DNA of 64,000 bases from Amoebophrya sp. A120 (lineage: Eukaryota; Sar; Dinophyceae; Syndiniales; Amoebophryaceae), in NCBI GenBank assembly GCA_905178155.1, contig CAJINV010000002.1, positions 11,782,591-11,846,590 of the forward strand, read 5' to 3'. This document shows, in pieces, positions 44,853-56,700 of the stretch. The notes beneath the pieces are model-generated. The model ran no database searches, was not told where the DNA came from, and worked only from the letters and a program-made list of their open reading frames with translations. Every line of letters begins with the position of its first letter. The first letter of the stretch is position 1. The translations under genes and the position numbers were made by a program.

Positions 44853-45904
44853 GTCAACCAGATCGACCCCCAGTAGCCGAAAAAATAAAAAATCTATGGC
44901 TTTCATTGAAAAAATTGACGTCCTTGGCTTTTATTTTTTTCAAATTTTTCTAGCGGGCCCACTGGGGTGGTGTTTTGGGTCCGCCCGTGTCCCGCGGCCT
45001 TTTTGTATGAGGCAGCCGCCCAGTGCCGATGTCTCTAGGCAAGGTTGGGCGCCCGGGTTTTCTCTAACGGGGCAGTCAGATGCGCCACCTGTGGTCTCGT
45101 GTGGTGTGTGTCAGTGGCACGCACCACATGAGGCGAAGAGCTACATATGGGGAAGAGGTGTCGTCCCGCAGACGCCCTGCGATGGAGGGCATGGTCGGGG
45201 CAAGCGGGGCCATTGGCTTGGAAGCCTTGCAACACAAGCTGCCGACAGTCTAACGCAGACCGACGGCAGCTTGCGGTGCAAAATGCACGGCAAAAATTTG
45301 CAAAATGCACGGAAAAAAATTAAAAAAAAATCAGAAAAAACTCAGAAAAGTAGGCGCGTGCAAAAAATCAAAGGGATTTCCCCTATGTTTGCAAAAGCGA
45401 CCTATTTCTGGACGACAAAAGGTCGGACAAGCTGACTTTTTTCTGATTTTTTTTGCACCAAAAACTGAGTTTTTTTGCACCACGAAAGCGGCAGGTTGAT
45501 TCCGAGTCAACCTGTGGCTGTGGTGTTGTGGATGAGGCAGGGCGACGTGGTGTTTGTTGTGTGTCCTGGCGAGATTGTGTTTCCGTGTGTTCGCCTTTTT
45601 GTTGTCTTCCTCGGGAGTCTTCCCTTCCACAGGGTGGGGTGGGGCCTGCTTTCTCTTGGTAGCGAGCTCTGCGCGGCCAGGTCTTGGGGTTGTTGTCCTG
45701 GTTGTGGTGCTTTTCTTCTCCTTCCTTGGTCTGACATTGTTTCCCAGCTTCTCCGTTCAGTGGCGCGATCCTTGGGGCCTCTGTTTGTTTTGGTTTCGTC
45801 AAATATTGGCCGGGCTCTGATTTTTTTTTTCTTCGAAAAAAAAACTTTTCAAGAACATCATATATTTTTTTTTTCGGGGCCCACTGGGGGTCGATCTGGT
45901 CGAC
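44853..45904 (+). mobile_element. 1,052-bp insertion with inverted ends inside the RNase H region
   Basis: The left end GTCAACCAGATCGACCCCCA and the reverse complement of the right end GTCGACCAGATCGACCCCCA match at 19 of 20 positions, and similarity continues over about 45 bp. CTCT is duplicated at 44849-44852 and 45905-45908. Removal restores ACIL|CVASQKK in frame. The interior has A-rich tracts with internal inverted copies and no supported gene. Confidence 0.8.
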
Positions 45905-46534
45905 CTCTGCGTGGCCTCGCAGAAGAAAATTAATGAGGTCATGGACACCAAGGAGGAGTTGCCTATGTCGGTGGTGGATTACATGCTGCAGACGGGTGTG
46001 GCACCGTGCGGCAGCTCCTTCGGGAATGAAGCCGAAGCCCACCAAAAAGGCATGCACAGGACAGAAGTAGTGCGTGAAAAGTGGACGCAAATACTACGAC
46101 CACCAACCAAAGAGCAGTCGGAGGCCAAGGATGCCGGGGAAGAATCTGTCATGCAGAGGAGCAAGAAAATAGTTGAGCACAATGGTTTGAAACTACCAGA
46201 GCACTGGGAAACGTACGACCTGGTGGACAATACCGGCACTATTCAGCGACTACTCTCTCGCACTTGCCCGTCGGAGACCAACGTCTGGCTGTGCCGGACG
46301 CTCTTGCGCAGTCGGAGACTTCTCAGTGAATTTCCTCGCTGTTTAGTTCACATATCAGACCGCGTCATGGTGGCTGACTGTCTTACCAAATATTTTGCGG
46401 CCAGTAGTGACAAGATGCACCAGTTTAGGAACTTCATGGGCGGGAGTTTGGTCTGGTACCGACACGACGACGTGAAGAGTACCGGGGGGATGCTTGGGAT
46501 GCGCCGGGAGCTGAGCACCGACCTGGACAAGTAG
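45905..46534 (+). CDS. pol: RNase H C-terminal part of pol
   Basis: Continues the RT frame after the insertion. VDNTGTIQRLLSR and LVHISDRVMVADCLTKYF match the copia RNase H end (DNxxA..., then v-x-ADxLTK). The stop is at 46532-46534. Confidence 0.7.
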   Translation, partial: LCVASQKKINEVMDTKEELPMSVVDYMLQTGVAPCGSSFGNEAEAHQKGMHRTEVVREKWTQILRPPTKEQSEAKDAGEESVMQRSKKIVEHNGLKLPEHWETYDLVDNTGTIQRLLSRTCPSETNVWLCRTLLRSRRLLSEFPRCLVHISDRVMVADCLTKYFAASSDKMHQFRNFMGGSLVWYRHDDVKSTGGMLGMRRELSTDLDK

Positions 46535-47349
46535 CCGACTTTGTGTTGCTGGATGTTTTCCACATCCCACGCCAGTTTCCATTGCTCTGAGCGGGGCTGT
46601 GAGCATTTCGTGTGTTCATCACCGATAGCTCGCGCCACGGTGTTTCGGAGTTTTTGGGCTCTGGGGCAAAGGCGAAGGATCGTGTTTTGGGAGTTTTGAA
46701 AAAGGTGGAACAAGAACAACAATTTGTGATGTTTGTTTGGTGTCAGGTTTTGCAGGTTAAGTGGTTGATAAAAAACAGATGTATCCGTAGAAAATCCTTT
46801 GAGTATGAGTTCAAAAAGGCAATGAGTTTTCTTGTCAGAAAAAGCTACTTTTGACCAAGTTTACAAAGTTTGAACACGTAGGTAAAGTCGCAGAAGGCTC
46901 AGTTTTTTCAAAGTAAGCAACAGTAAAACTAAGACTCAGTCCTGGACCTATCGAAGGAAGTAAGTGAAAGTAATGGCTTCGAGCAAGCAAAAAAGCATGC
47001 AACCTCACTCAGACATAGCGTTTTATCATGATAAATATTATTTCAGGTCGCTCCACAGTAGAAACAAAAGAAAAATTTTGGTAAGTAGGATGCTTACCAC
47101 CCTGGCTAGGATGGTCAGGCTCGTTATTTTGGTAGGATGCCAAAACCACTAGAAAAATCGCATTATAAGATGTAGTGCGTCATGCTGTGGGATGCAGCAT
47201 GGGTTTGAAGATAGGATGTCTTTAAATCTTTTGCGAAAAATTTAGCTTGAAGCCACGATAAACATAGCTCTGGATGAGTTTTTACTTTTATATCATACCA
47301 ATCACTTAGGTTAAGATTTACTTTCCATTCAACTTTAAATGGGGGGAAC
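46535..47349 (+). other. Retrotransposon 3' untranslated region with polypurine tract
   Basis: No supported frame. AATGGGGGGAAC at 47338-47349 directly precedes the 3' LTR and serves as polypurine tract. Confidence 0.65.
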
Positions 47350-47614
47350 TGAAAGTTTTTACGATACACGAGTGACCCCCGAGTGTATTGAGAACCACAT
47401 CGCATATCGTTATTGAATGGAAAGTGTTTGTTCGAAGCATCTCGCTGGCAATCTCGATGCAAAGGGCTGAAACTGAACCGGATCTGTTGCACGCAATGTT
47501 TAACTGAGCTGCGGCGCAAGTCGCCAAAACAAATACACGCCTGGCAATTCTTTTTTTTGTTGAAACAAATCCGCGTGTTCGCCGCTGACAAGATCATTGC
47601 GCGTAGATCTTTCA
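47350..47614 (+). repeat. 3' LTR
   Basis: 265 bp, TGAAAG to CTTTCA, followed by TAAA (47615-47618). Confidence 0.9.
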
Positions 47615-48057
47615 TAAATATTTGCTGACGCTCTGTGGAGGTTCTTCTTCCGTTTTGGAAAAGCAAAGAGAAAAAATGCGGGATTTTGCGTAGTGTTGAC
47701 CCAACTCGGTTCTTTTGGTCGTGTGTTTCGAAAGAGAATAAACGTTCCGCGCAACCACGCCCGTAAATTGAAGTGCCGCCTTGCGGAGAGAGGGGGAAAA
47801 TCGTGCGGAGGAAATTATATCCACGCAACTTGCAGGCTGCATCCGAAATCAATTACGCTTATCGTGGTTTATTTGGCCAGAATGTAGTACTAGTATCCAA
47901 CACCTGCCTACGAGCGATGAGCATGTGGCTTCGAGGAGATCGATTCTTGCAGAATCTCTGGCCGACCGGATGGAGCCGACCGGATGGAGCGAGGAACCAC
48001 GATGAAGACCTTCCTGTGTGCGGCGATCTACAAACCAGTCCGGTCGTTTGCAGGTGC
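47615..48057. other. Spacer between LTR element and kinase-like gene
   Basis: No separate gene is supported. The first frame of the next gene is open across most of it without clear coding signs. Confidence 0.35.
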
Positions 48058-51000
48058 ATGAGCATGTTTGCGCTCTTGGTTGCGTCTTTTGCGCGACCGA
48101 GCGTTGTACGACGCTGTTGTGCTATTTTCAGGACGACGGTCGGAAACGACGTATTCATCTCGTGGGTCCCGGGCGCGGCTCGTAAAAATGAACGGCGGAA
48201 GTTCTTGCACAAGCGAGGATGGCAATTCGGCGTTTTTAACGCGACATGCCCGGGCTTGCTACGGATCATCATAGCTCCATTGCTGCTCTTTTTTCTTTGT
48301 GGTTTTCACGTTCACCAGCAGCATTGGCGAAATAGGACGGCAGAACTTCCTGCTTCCTGGGAAATGAACAACGGCAGCACGCTGCTGGGTCGTTGCAACT
48401 TTCGTTCTTCGACGAATGTCAATTTTTTCGCTATGGCTAAGAGCATCGGAAGAACAGCAAGCACTCAGCCGCGTGATGGAAGCAGGTACAGCAGCACATC
48501 AGACAAGGTGTCTAGTTTATCCCTGTGTATAAAACGCGCCCCCTAAGCACGATCAGCGGAAGAAAATTTCAGGTTCGGAGGAGGTTTGAATTTCCATTTA
48601 CAGCATCTACATAAAAGAATCTTCTCTTGATGAAGTGGCGTTATCGAGAACAATATGTAATGCAGAGCCGAGTTGCTGCTTCAGCCAAGCCTCGTGTCCA
48701 TGGATGATGCAATGACAAGAAGCCAACAGTGAAACACGGAAAAGAAAGAGCCTGTATGGGTCGGGGGAGACGTCAGACCTTTGCTTGCTTGCACAAGCTT
48801 CTCGCGAGAAACTGCTTTGGAGTCATGTGTGATGAGGGTTTGTTTTCATTTACACGGGATATAGTGTCGACAAAAATCATCGAAACGATCCGTGGGAAGT
48901 TGACGACGGCGAAGGTGCGACTTCATCCGAGGAGGACGGGGTCCTCGAAGACGGTGAAGGCGAACATGGAGATGACGCTCCAGACGACCAGGACGAAGAA
49001 CAAAGCGATCAGGAGGACGAAGAACAAATGGATTCAGACAGTTCTTTGATTTCTCGTCGCGGACCAGAAGCTTTCGACAAGGGGGAAGCTTCTAGCTGGG
49101 AAGCTCACAACGTCGACGCCGAGCATTTTCGTCAACCTGAAGACCCGCACGTCGTCACAGCAACAGCTACAGTTAGTGAAGGCGTCGAAAATAAACTCAT
49201 TCGCACTACTAGCTCCAGTGGTGGCCGACGAGAAGAAGTCTCCGCTGCAGTGCAAAAAGACGGAATCGTGCACCGCATGCTGTGCAACATGGTCCGGAGC
49301 CAGTTTTTACACAAAGGCGGGGAAGCAGGGAAAGACACTCTGAAGAGAATCACATTGGCAGGCTTTGAATCTCAAGATGGCGACGCAACGGAAGCAGCGG
49401 CTTTCGAGGACATAATGTCTGAGGGACAAGATGAAACAGAGGAGGATTTTCTTTACCACTACTGGTGCAAAAAGATAAAGTCTATGGTGCACGCGGGTGA
49501 AATAGTCAATGATTTAGCCTTCAAGGAAAATAATGCGGGGCATTTGTTTGGGACCAACACCACGACGACTCTCGTGGTGCCCGCGAGACAAGATGATGGA
49601 GGTGAGGAGCTCCGGGCCGCGTTCTTCCGCCGATCTGGTACATACAACAGCAGTAGGACGAACACAAGCGCGGAGCAGACGGAAACAGCCGCGTCCTCGC
49701 CAAGTTTGCGATTCTTCACGGCACAGGGCATCCTTTTGGAGGAGGGCACCACGGTAGGAGAAGGAGGATCTCGGGAGCATGGTGAGGTGAGCACGTTTGC
49801 CACCGTTTCTGTTCGCGCGCCGGAGAAAGTGCCCCACAGCCGGTATCATGGCCGCACCATCGGCAGTGCAACAGCCAGGAACAAGAGCGCACTTGACGAA
49901 GACCGCCACATCGGGTCGTCCGACGCAGCTGTCATTGCGGGCGACACAGCGAACAACGGCACCTTTGGTGTTCCGGGCGAACCACCCCGTCGTGGACAGG
50001 TGGTTAAGAAGATCTCCTGCACGGGCGACGATCTGATGCAAAGTGTTTTGAAAGCCCAGGACCAGCAAGAGGAACATGAGTCTTCTTCAGCAAATGATGG
50101 CGCCGGGGAAGAAGGAAAACAACCCGTAAACTGGTGTGACCGGATCGCGGAGGAGGTTCTTATGAACATATTTCTCACCCACGCCGCAAACACCTGTGTC
50201 GCGAAGTTGACTCGTGTGGTGTTTTTCCTTGAGAGTGCAGCTGAAAGTCCGGACGAGCCAACATACATCGGAGATGACCTGCAGGGCAGGAGAAACCATA
50301 GGGATTTCTTAGTTTTTGCTCTGTTTCTTGAGCGGCTCGATCTTTTTGAGCAGAACGGTAAAAAGCCCTCGCGCGAAGTATCGCAAAACTTGATTAGTCG
50401 GCACGGACCAGAGGTGCCGGAGCGGTTGATTCGGAGCCTGTACGGGTGCCTGGACAAATTTTCAAAGATCGGTTTCGTACACAACGATGTCATCGTGGAG
50501 CACGTTGGTCGCCGCATCCTTGAACACGATAGAAATGGGGAGCACGACGACCTCGGAACAACAGATCTAAAGTTTACCGACTTAAGCGAGTCGTCCTTTG
50601 TTGCTCTGAAGAAGGTTGAACAAAAAATCGGGATGAACACCGGGGACGAGGGTACTAAGCGAGACCGTGCTGGAGTTGCTGAACTACAGTCCACCGGGCG
50701 CATTGTCTTCGGCAAAATGGTGGTCGTCAATGGAGACGTCACGCCGGTCCTCGGTGGCGTGGATTCTTGTAACCCCCTGCTGTGCAGCACTGTCAGGGTC
50801 CTGCTGGACGAAAACAACAAGTTACCCGCGGAACAGCGAATGGAGCTCGCGGGTGTCGACGTGCCATGCAATGCGATTGGTGGGAGTTCTGGCGACGGTG
50901 GTTTGGGTCGCCGTATAGAAGGACGGAACTACGGCCCGGCATTCGACTGGTACGGTGGCGCACTAGCCTTGATTCTGTTTTTAGATTCTGGGCCGCCATT

Positions 51001-52111
51001 GCAGAATGCCATGCAAAACGGTACCTCTTGGGCCACGATTGTCAACCAAGACGTGACTAACTTTGGTCTTTCAAACGCGCGAAAGGGCTGTGCGCTCGAA
51101 ATGACAGAAGCAACGGTATTTCCAATAATATCACACACTGCCGGCGATGATTCCGCTGTCAAACTTTTGGAGATGAACACCTCCGAGCTGAACACGTTGG
51201 GCCTCATGGAGAAGAGCTTGCGAGAAAATGCCAAACTGCTGCCAGAACTTTCGGAAATCTTGCTGCTTCCGATCAGAAATTTCGGTGATCCGGAAGACGC
51301 AAAAAGGAAAACACTTGTGCGGCTGGAGGATTTTTTTAGCCGACAACATGGCTTAGTCGCAGGTGTTTCCGATGAAGCGGTTGGGAGATTTGGTGATAAA
51401 GCTGGACGAAATAATTCGGCTCTTTCTCAGCCCACCGGTTATCCATTCCACGCTCGGTGGACTGATCCGGATCGCACGGTTGCGGTGGTCCGCTCAAACC
51501 GTCTCACTGAAGGGCCTACGACGACAACGGCCGTAGATCGGTGGCTGCTACGGTGGGCGACGGCTGCTCGTCGTGAAAACCCAAAACCGAGTGCTGCGCA
51601 CCCCCGCAGCAAGTACTTGACGTGGTTGACAAAGACCGTACCTCGCGCAGCTGCCAAGAAAGGACTGGGCGCAGTCGCGAATCGGGGAACGACGAGATCT
51701 TTACCTCTCTTTGAGACGGAGATCGGAGGCGGCTCCTTGGCCACCACGCGCGCTCGTTTGACCGCACGGCGCAGGGATTGGAAGTACCCGGATCCGTCTT
51801 GCGTCGCACCGATCTCACGGCGCAGGGACTGGCATGAGATAGACGTATATTTGGACGTCGACGGCGCCGGTTATGAAGACGAAAGACATGGCCCTTTTAG
51901 CTGCTACGGATATACTGATTGGATGGACGCAGGCCCACACGGAATAATTGGACGCAGGCGTACTATGAGTGGTATGAAGGGATTTGCCCAAAACGGCCAC
52001 GGTAATGCTGGCGTGGCAAAGGTAAAGGATGCTTACTGGAGACGGCGTAGCAAAAAAAAGTACCACGAGAGCTTTATCCTAGACAAAAGTACACCCATAT
52101 CAGAAAAGTGA
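48058..52111 (+). CDS. Membrane-anchored or secreted protein with degenerate protein-kinase-like domain
   Basis: Two exons (48058-48485 and 48865-52111) are joined by a 379-bp GT-AG intron (GCAG|GTACAG to ATATAG|T, phase 2), giving about 1,224 residues. ATG 48058 or 48064 is the likeliest start; later ATGs remain possible. A strong hydrophobic span (48252-48305) suggests a signal anchor. An acidic Asp/Glu run (48900-49030) and disordered linker precede a region with kinase-like landmarks. These are QVVKKIS (Lys strand, about 49996), GFVHNDV (catalytic-loop-like, about 50472), LKFTDLS in place of DFG (about 50568) and FDWYGGALALILFLDSGPP (helix F-like, about 50943). The loop lacks the usual Asn and DFG is altered, so activity is doubtful. 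Secreted divergent kinases and pseudokinases are typical effectors of apicomplexan parasites; equivalence here is only inference. The basic C-terminus has no recognised domain. Confidence 0.5.
48486..48864 (+). other. Canonical GT-AG intron
   Basis: Phase 2. The downstream frame has an acidic stretch upstream of its first ATG, which this junction explains. Confidence 0.6.
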
Positions 52112-53098
52112 TAGATTTGTGCTGCTGGTTTTCGATCTTTGTGATGCTGATCAGGAAGGAAGGGCATTTGGTTTTTTTGGGCTTTTGGGCTTCGGTTCGA
52201 ATCAGATTATCAAAATGAAATCAGATTATTACAATCAGGTTAGTTGTACAATCAAGTTACTGAATTCAGAATATCACTGAAATCAGGAGTCTGGGTTTCT
52301 AGGGTTTGGGGCTTCTGGTCGTCGGCCGGGGCAGCCGCCGCCGGCCGGCCGGCGGGTTTAGGGTTTAGGGTTCTCTCTTCTCGTTGTTGCGCCAATGCCC
52401 CCCCGCGCCTTGCCCGCCCTTCTGCCTGTCGGCCAGCTCCTTGGTCGGCTGGGCGCGTCACTGATTCCGGCGGACCGGCGTTGGGGCCGCCCGGCGTTCG
52501 TTTAGGTTGATGTAGACACTTCGTTGCCTAAGTTGTTTCGCCTCCAGTTGCGTCAACTTGCTTCAACAAACCTGATGTCACAAAAAATCTGATTTCAGTA
52601 ACCTGATTGCATTTCGTAATCTGATTCCACAATTTACACAATCTGATACGACCAGCGAGAGCTCTCAACTGAGCCTCCCTCCACTGCTAAAACGGGTGGT
52701 GTTGCGTCGCTCGAGATGCCTGGCTCTCAATGCAATCCAGTGCAGACAATTAACCTTCAGGAATTCAATGATAGGACGAGGGCAGCACTTCAAGCTCGCC
52801 TGACAATTAGTTTTTGTCTAAGAAGCTCGCGCTACATAGTTTTTTTGCGGGACGATTCGCTTCTCCCCCGAGTGAGACTGAGAGAAACTCGTACTCTGAG
52901 CTTCAGCCCTTTCAGCTGGTCCGGGCTCCTGGTGCTGCAATTACTGTAAGTAGCAAAGGAGCTAAAAAAATAAGCCTGGCTGCGCTGGCGGCTAACCGTA
53001 CGCGCATCATCGTCAGAAGTGCTGTGCTCGTAAAGTGAAAAACTTGTGCAGCCGGGCGTACCATCTTCAATAAATGAAATCAAAGTAAATGTTGAAGA
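52112..53098. other. Intergenic region containing an inverted-repeat element
   Basis: Apart from the element at 52201-52648, no gene is supported; the frames are short. Confidence 0.4.
52201..52648. mobile_element. 448-bp inverted-repeat element with AATCAG-rich arms
   Basis: The left arm (ATCAGATTATCAAAATG...) and the reverse complement of the right arm (TATCAGATTGTGTAAATTG...) match imperfectly over about 80 bp, with repeated AATCAG motifs. CGA lies directly outside both ends (52198-52200 and 52649-52651). The core is GC-rich and contains GGGTTTAGGGTTTAGGG at about 52353. Confidence 0.55.
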
Positions 53099-53506
53099 AT
53101 GAATGATGTAACGCTGGCTACCAGCATGACACAGGTTCCCAAACGGATTGTCGTGGTATGCCCGTCCCACATGAAGGCGCAGCCCGACGACCGCTCGACC
53201 GACGAATTTAGTTTTTTTTTTGGTTTGGGTGTGCTTTGCTGTAAGATAAACTTCGCGCTAGACAAAGGGTACTGCAGCCTTGTACGGACTGGAAAGGTGT
53301 GGTACAATGTCCGGCACTGGCTCTACAAAGTATATGGTAATATTTATCTGTTGAGAAGAAGAACCAAAGAGGGTTACCGCCGTATGTTATGCGGCTGCTT
53401 CAGCGCCCCGGCCCCGTGCGTGTTATTACCGCACCTTCAGAAGGAGCGCAGAAATGTGCCACGGGTTAGGCCTCCAGTCGCGTGCTATGCTGCCGTGTTG
53501 TGGTGA
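53099..53506 (+). CDS. Possible small ORF, 135 residues, unknown
   Basis: An ATG-started frame with mixed composition and several Cys in the second half. There is no homology signal and no splice context. It may be chance or part of an unrecognised transcript upstream of the TSP1 gene. Confidence 0.2.
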   Translation: MNDVTLATSMTQVPKRIVVVCPSHMKAQPDDRSTDEFSFFFGLGVLCCKINFALDKGYCSLVRTGKVWYNVRHWLYKVYGNIYLLRRRTKEGYRRMLCGCFSAPAPCVLLPHLQKERRNVPRVRPPVACYAAVLW

Positions 53507-53769
53507 TGTTATGTAATATTTGGCCAGCTTGGATGCTGGCTCGTCCCCGTCCAGTCGATCTGGCCCGATTACCACGGTTTTTTCGGCAGCTATTGATTAT
53601 TGGTATGAAGACAGATAAAAGAGCAAAACATAAAAGCTGATAAAGCTTAAGCGGAGGGAACATCTTCTAGCTTTTACTTGTTTCCAGTCCGGACGCATTT
53701 TTTCCCGACTGATACCCTCCGTCCGCGCAGCGGACGCACCAAAAGTTTCGACAGACGTGGAGGGGCTCT

Positions 53770-56700
53770 TTGGAATCGAGAAGGAGATTTTGCAGTATGA
53801 GACGTCGGCGCAATGCCCCACTGAATGGACGTCGCCGCTGCTACGATGGCTGGTGCGATGGGGGACATGCTGTTGGGCGGAGACGCTGGGCCGGACACGA
53901 AGTGGCAGTTCACGCGTACAGAAACGAACAGTGCACTTTTCCAACCTGCGAATGTGAATGGTCCTCCTGGACTAGCTGGACCACCGGTTGCGGCGTCGCC
54001 GTTTCAAAGCGCTCGAAGTACAAAAAAATCGCGAAAGTCCCAAGGAGCGCAGGAAATAGTCATGCTTTTGCTTGCCCAGCAAACCTGGCCCCAAGTCCTG
54101 ACAACAAAAATGCGGATATATTATCCGCCTCAACAACGGTTGTCATGACTAGAAACGACTTTTCGACCTGTGGAAGGTGTGTCGACCATGACATCTGTGC
54201 GGCAAAAACCCACCTGAGGGACAATGCTGACGAGCTGGTGTGCTATACGAATGACTGCACTGGTCCTGTGCCAGTTGGATACACACACGTAGCAGCTTCA
54301 CATCAAGCGCTCTGCTGTGAGGATAATCCCAGATGCAGCACTTTTTCTTGCGGTTACAAAACGCATCACAAAAATGGTGCCGACTGGAACTGGAATTTAA
54401 GGTGTTTGAAAGATGGCTGCAAGGACAGCGGTGAGCAGAGCCACTGCTGCGAGCAGAATCATGGACGTTGCAACGAGGTAGTTTGCTATAATATCTGGGA
54501 CGGATGGTTGCAGAAGTCGAGCGCAAGTAGCATAGTTTGCGTGGGTCAGCCGTGTGGTAAATCTGCTTCGTCTCTCGCAGAGCGTGCCAACTGCTGCGTG
54601 GAAGGCTGCGCAAATCCGGCAGCAGCAGATACGCGCGGGTTTCAAGCTCCACAGGGATGGCTTATAATCCGCGAAGACGCGGCGGTCGCTTACCCGCCTT
54701 ACCCGGACCCGAGCCGTAGGCGGCGTAGCAACTGGGCGACGGTAAGCACCACTAGACTCCAGTGCGTTGACTCGACGCACGTGCAGACTGGTTCGTTCAG
54801 GAGTGTGAGGTGCATTGCCTCGAAAGAGCCGCTGCAAATAGATGGCGGAAGTTGCAGGGAAAGATGCGTCCCGAAGACCGGGTTTGATGTAAGCTACGGC
54901 GCTGGCAAAATCTGTGGCAAGGATTTTGTTAAGGACATAGACGACCATGAAAAAACTTGCGCGACGCATGAGTGTGGATCGTTCGATTGGAATACGTGCT
55001 GTACTCAGCGGTGCTTGAACGATCCGGCCGACCACTACGGATTTGACGCCAAGGGTCACTGGGCGCGCCTTCGCGAGCGTCCCACGTCGAGCGCAGGGCC
55101 GGGGTCCGGGGCGTACCCAGGGGAGAATTGGAAGACCAATCTAGCACATCTGTCCTGCGCCGGAAGTACGCACTATCCGAAAGCGACTCCAAAGTACAAG
55201 TGTGCCCAACCAGGAGGGACACTGCAGTTGGACCTCCAAGACTGCCGGGAGAAATGCAGTGTGCATCAAAACAACTTGGCGCTGTGCACGAGCAACAACG
55301 CGCACATGACGTCGGCGCACTTCGCGGTCAAAACGGGGGCCAACGACTACTGCAGCGATCACAGGTGCGACCGCGCGAGTGACGCCAATACGTGCTGTCG
55401 GAAAAAATGCACGCACCCGGATGTGCAGTGTCCTTCGGGATTTAGAAAAAACACGAGCAATTTCTGCGCTACCGCCCCGAACTCGTGCAAGACCCTGGCG
55501 GACAACGACAATGATCCCAACTTCAGAAGTTGCTGCATTCGTGTGTGCACCAGCACTTTCTGCCGTGTTTCGTTCGCGGGCTCTTTTTTGAAATCCGGGC
55601 CGCCCGAGTGCTCGGACTACAACTGCGGTGGCAAGGAAGAGGAAACTTGTTGTGTGCAACCCTGCTCGAAGCCAAACGTCGGGAACAATCAGGTGGGTGA
55701 CGGCTTCGAGCTGAAAAGTAGTGGCAACAATGATTGGCGTGATCTCCTGAAAAACCAGCAAAACTGCGACAAAACCAGCTGTGGCATTGCGGTACCAGGA
55801 CAGAGCGGAACATCGTGGACGACCGGTAAACTGAAATGCAGCTCTACGCACGCAGGTACGCCGAGGTACCGATGCCCGTCCGCGAAATCGGTCCCAAATC
55901 CTCTGTCTGTCTTGGCCTTGGACGCCGGGAGCTGCAGGGAGAAGTGTCGCTCAGACGACAAATGCCCAAGTCATTACCAAGTCCGGCCGGCATCGGACAA
56001 CTATCAAATGCAAAAGTGTCTGGGTCTGGAAGAGTGTGGACTTGTCATGCAGGTTTTCCATGACCCATGAGGCCTGGTATGTAGGGCAAAGCATGACAGA
56101 CTCTGCGAGGTCTCTGCCATGCCTATTCTGCATGAGAAACTCCGTTCCAATTTGGTCAAAAGTGGACAGCTTTTGGCACTCATGCAACACAGGTTTTTGC
56201 ATGCTTCAGATTTACCATGACAAGTTGCAATCTCTCAGACCCAGACATATTTGCAATCCATAACAACGCGCTCTGCGCAACAAACCGGTGCGGAACTAGC
56301 GATCGACCCGCGTGCTGCCGAATGATGTTATCAAATGTAAAAATGTCTTGGTCTGGTTGAAGAATGCAACTTGTGATGCTGCGTTTGGATTCCAAAAAAA
56401 TCTGTATTGCATGAGTACCAAAGGGAATGCAATTTGTGCTACGCTGAGAAGGTATTTGTCATGCGGAATAGGCATCGAGAAGCCCTCAAAAAATCTGTAT
56501 TGCTAGGGTATGGATCACAGACATCATGGCTCATGCAAAACGTGCCTGGCCCGCGAATGACTCCAGGGCAGCCGGATGACTGTGGCCTGGTTATAAAGGG
56601 CTTCGTCGATCGATTGTGCCACTAGGGCCTTGAGTTCCGGCTACTCCGGATCGCAATCGATGGAGGGCGGGACCTGCGCCGGCGACAGGCGCTATCCAAC

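Larger units (their letters stand above)
26583..47614 (+). mobile_element. Copia-order LTR retrotransposon with complete LTR structure
   Basis: Two 265-bp LTRs start TGAAAG and end CTTTCA, a 6-bp inverted pair. TAAA is duplicated outside (26579-26582 and 47615-47618). A TGGTAGC primer-binding-like site follows the 5' LTR and a G-rich polypurine tract precedes the 3' LTR. Coding order is leader region, gag with zinc knuckles, retropepsin-like domain, integrase, reverse transcriptase, RNase H; integrase before RT is the Ty1/copia order. The LTRs differ at about 3 of 265 positions, so insertion was recent. The scaffold length (21,032 bp) is inflated by a duplicated 6,386-bp block plus 100 N; the corrected length would be 14,546 bp. 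Reading frame is interrupted repeatedly, as described in the component entries. Confidence 0.85.

Noticed and set aside
44853-45904. Several 60-150-codon frames inside the 1,052-bp insertion
   Set aside because: Homopolymer-rich, no domain, similar lengths on both strands.
26583-47614. Two tandem retrotransposons rather than one
   Set aside because: Only one pair of complete LTRs and one target duplication exist. The repeated block starts within the LTR and ends within an insertion, around a 100-N placeholder.
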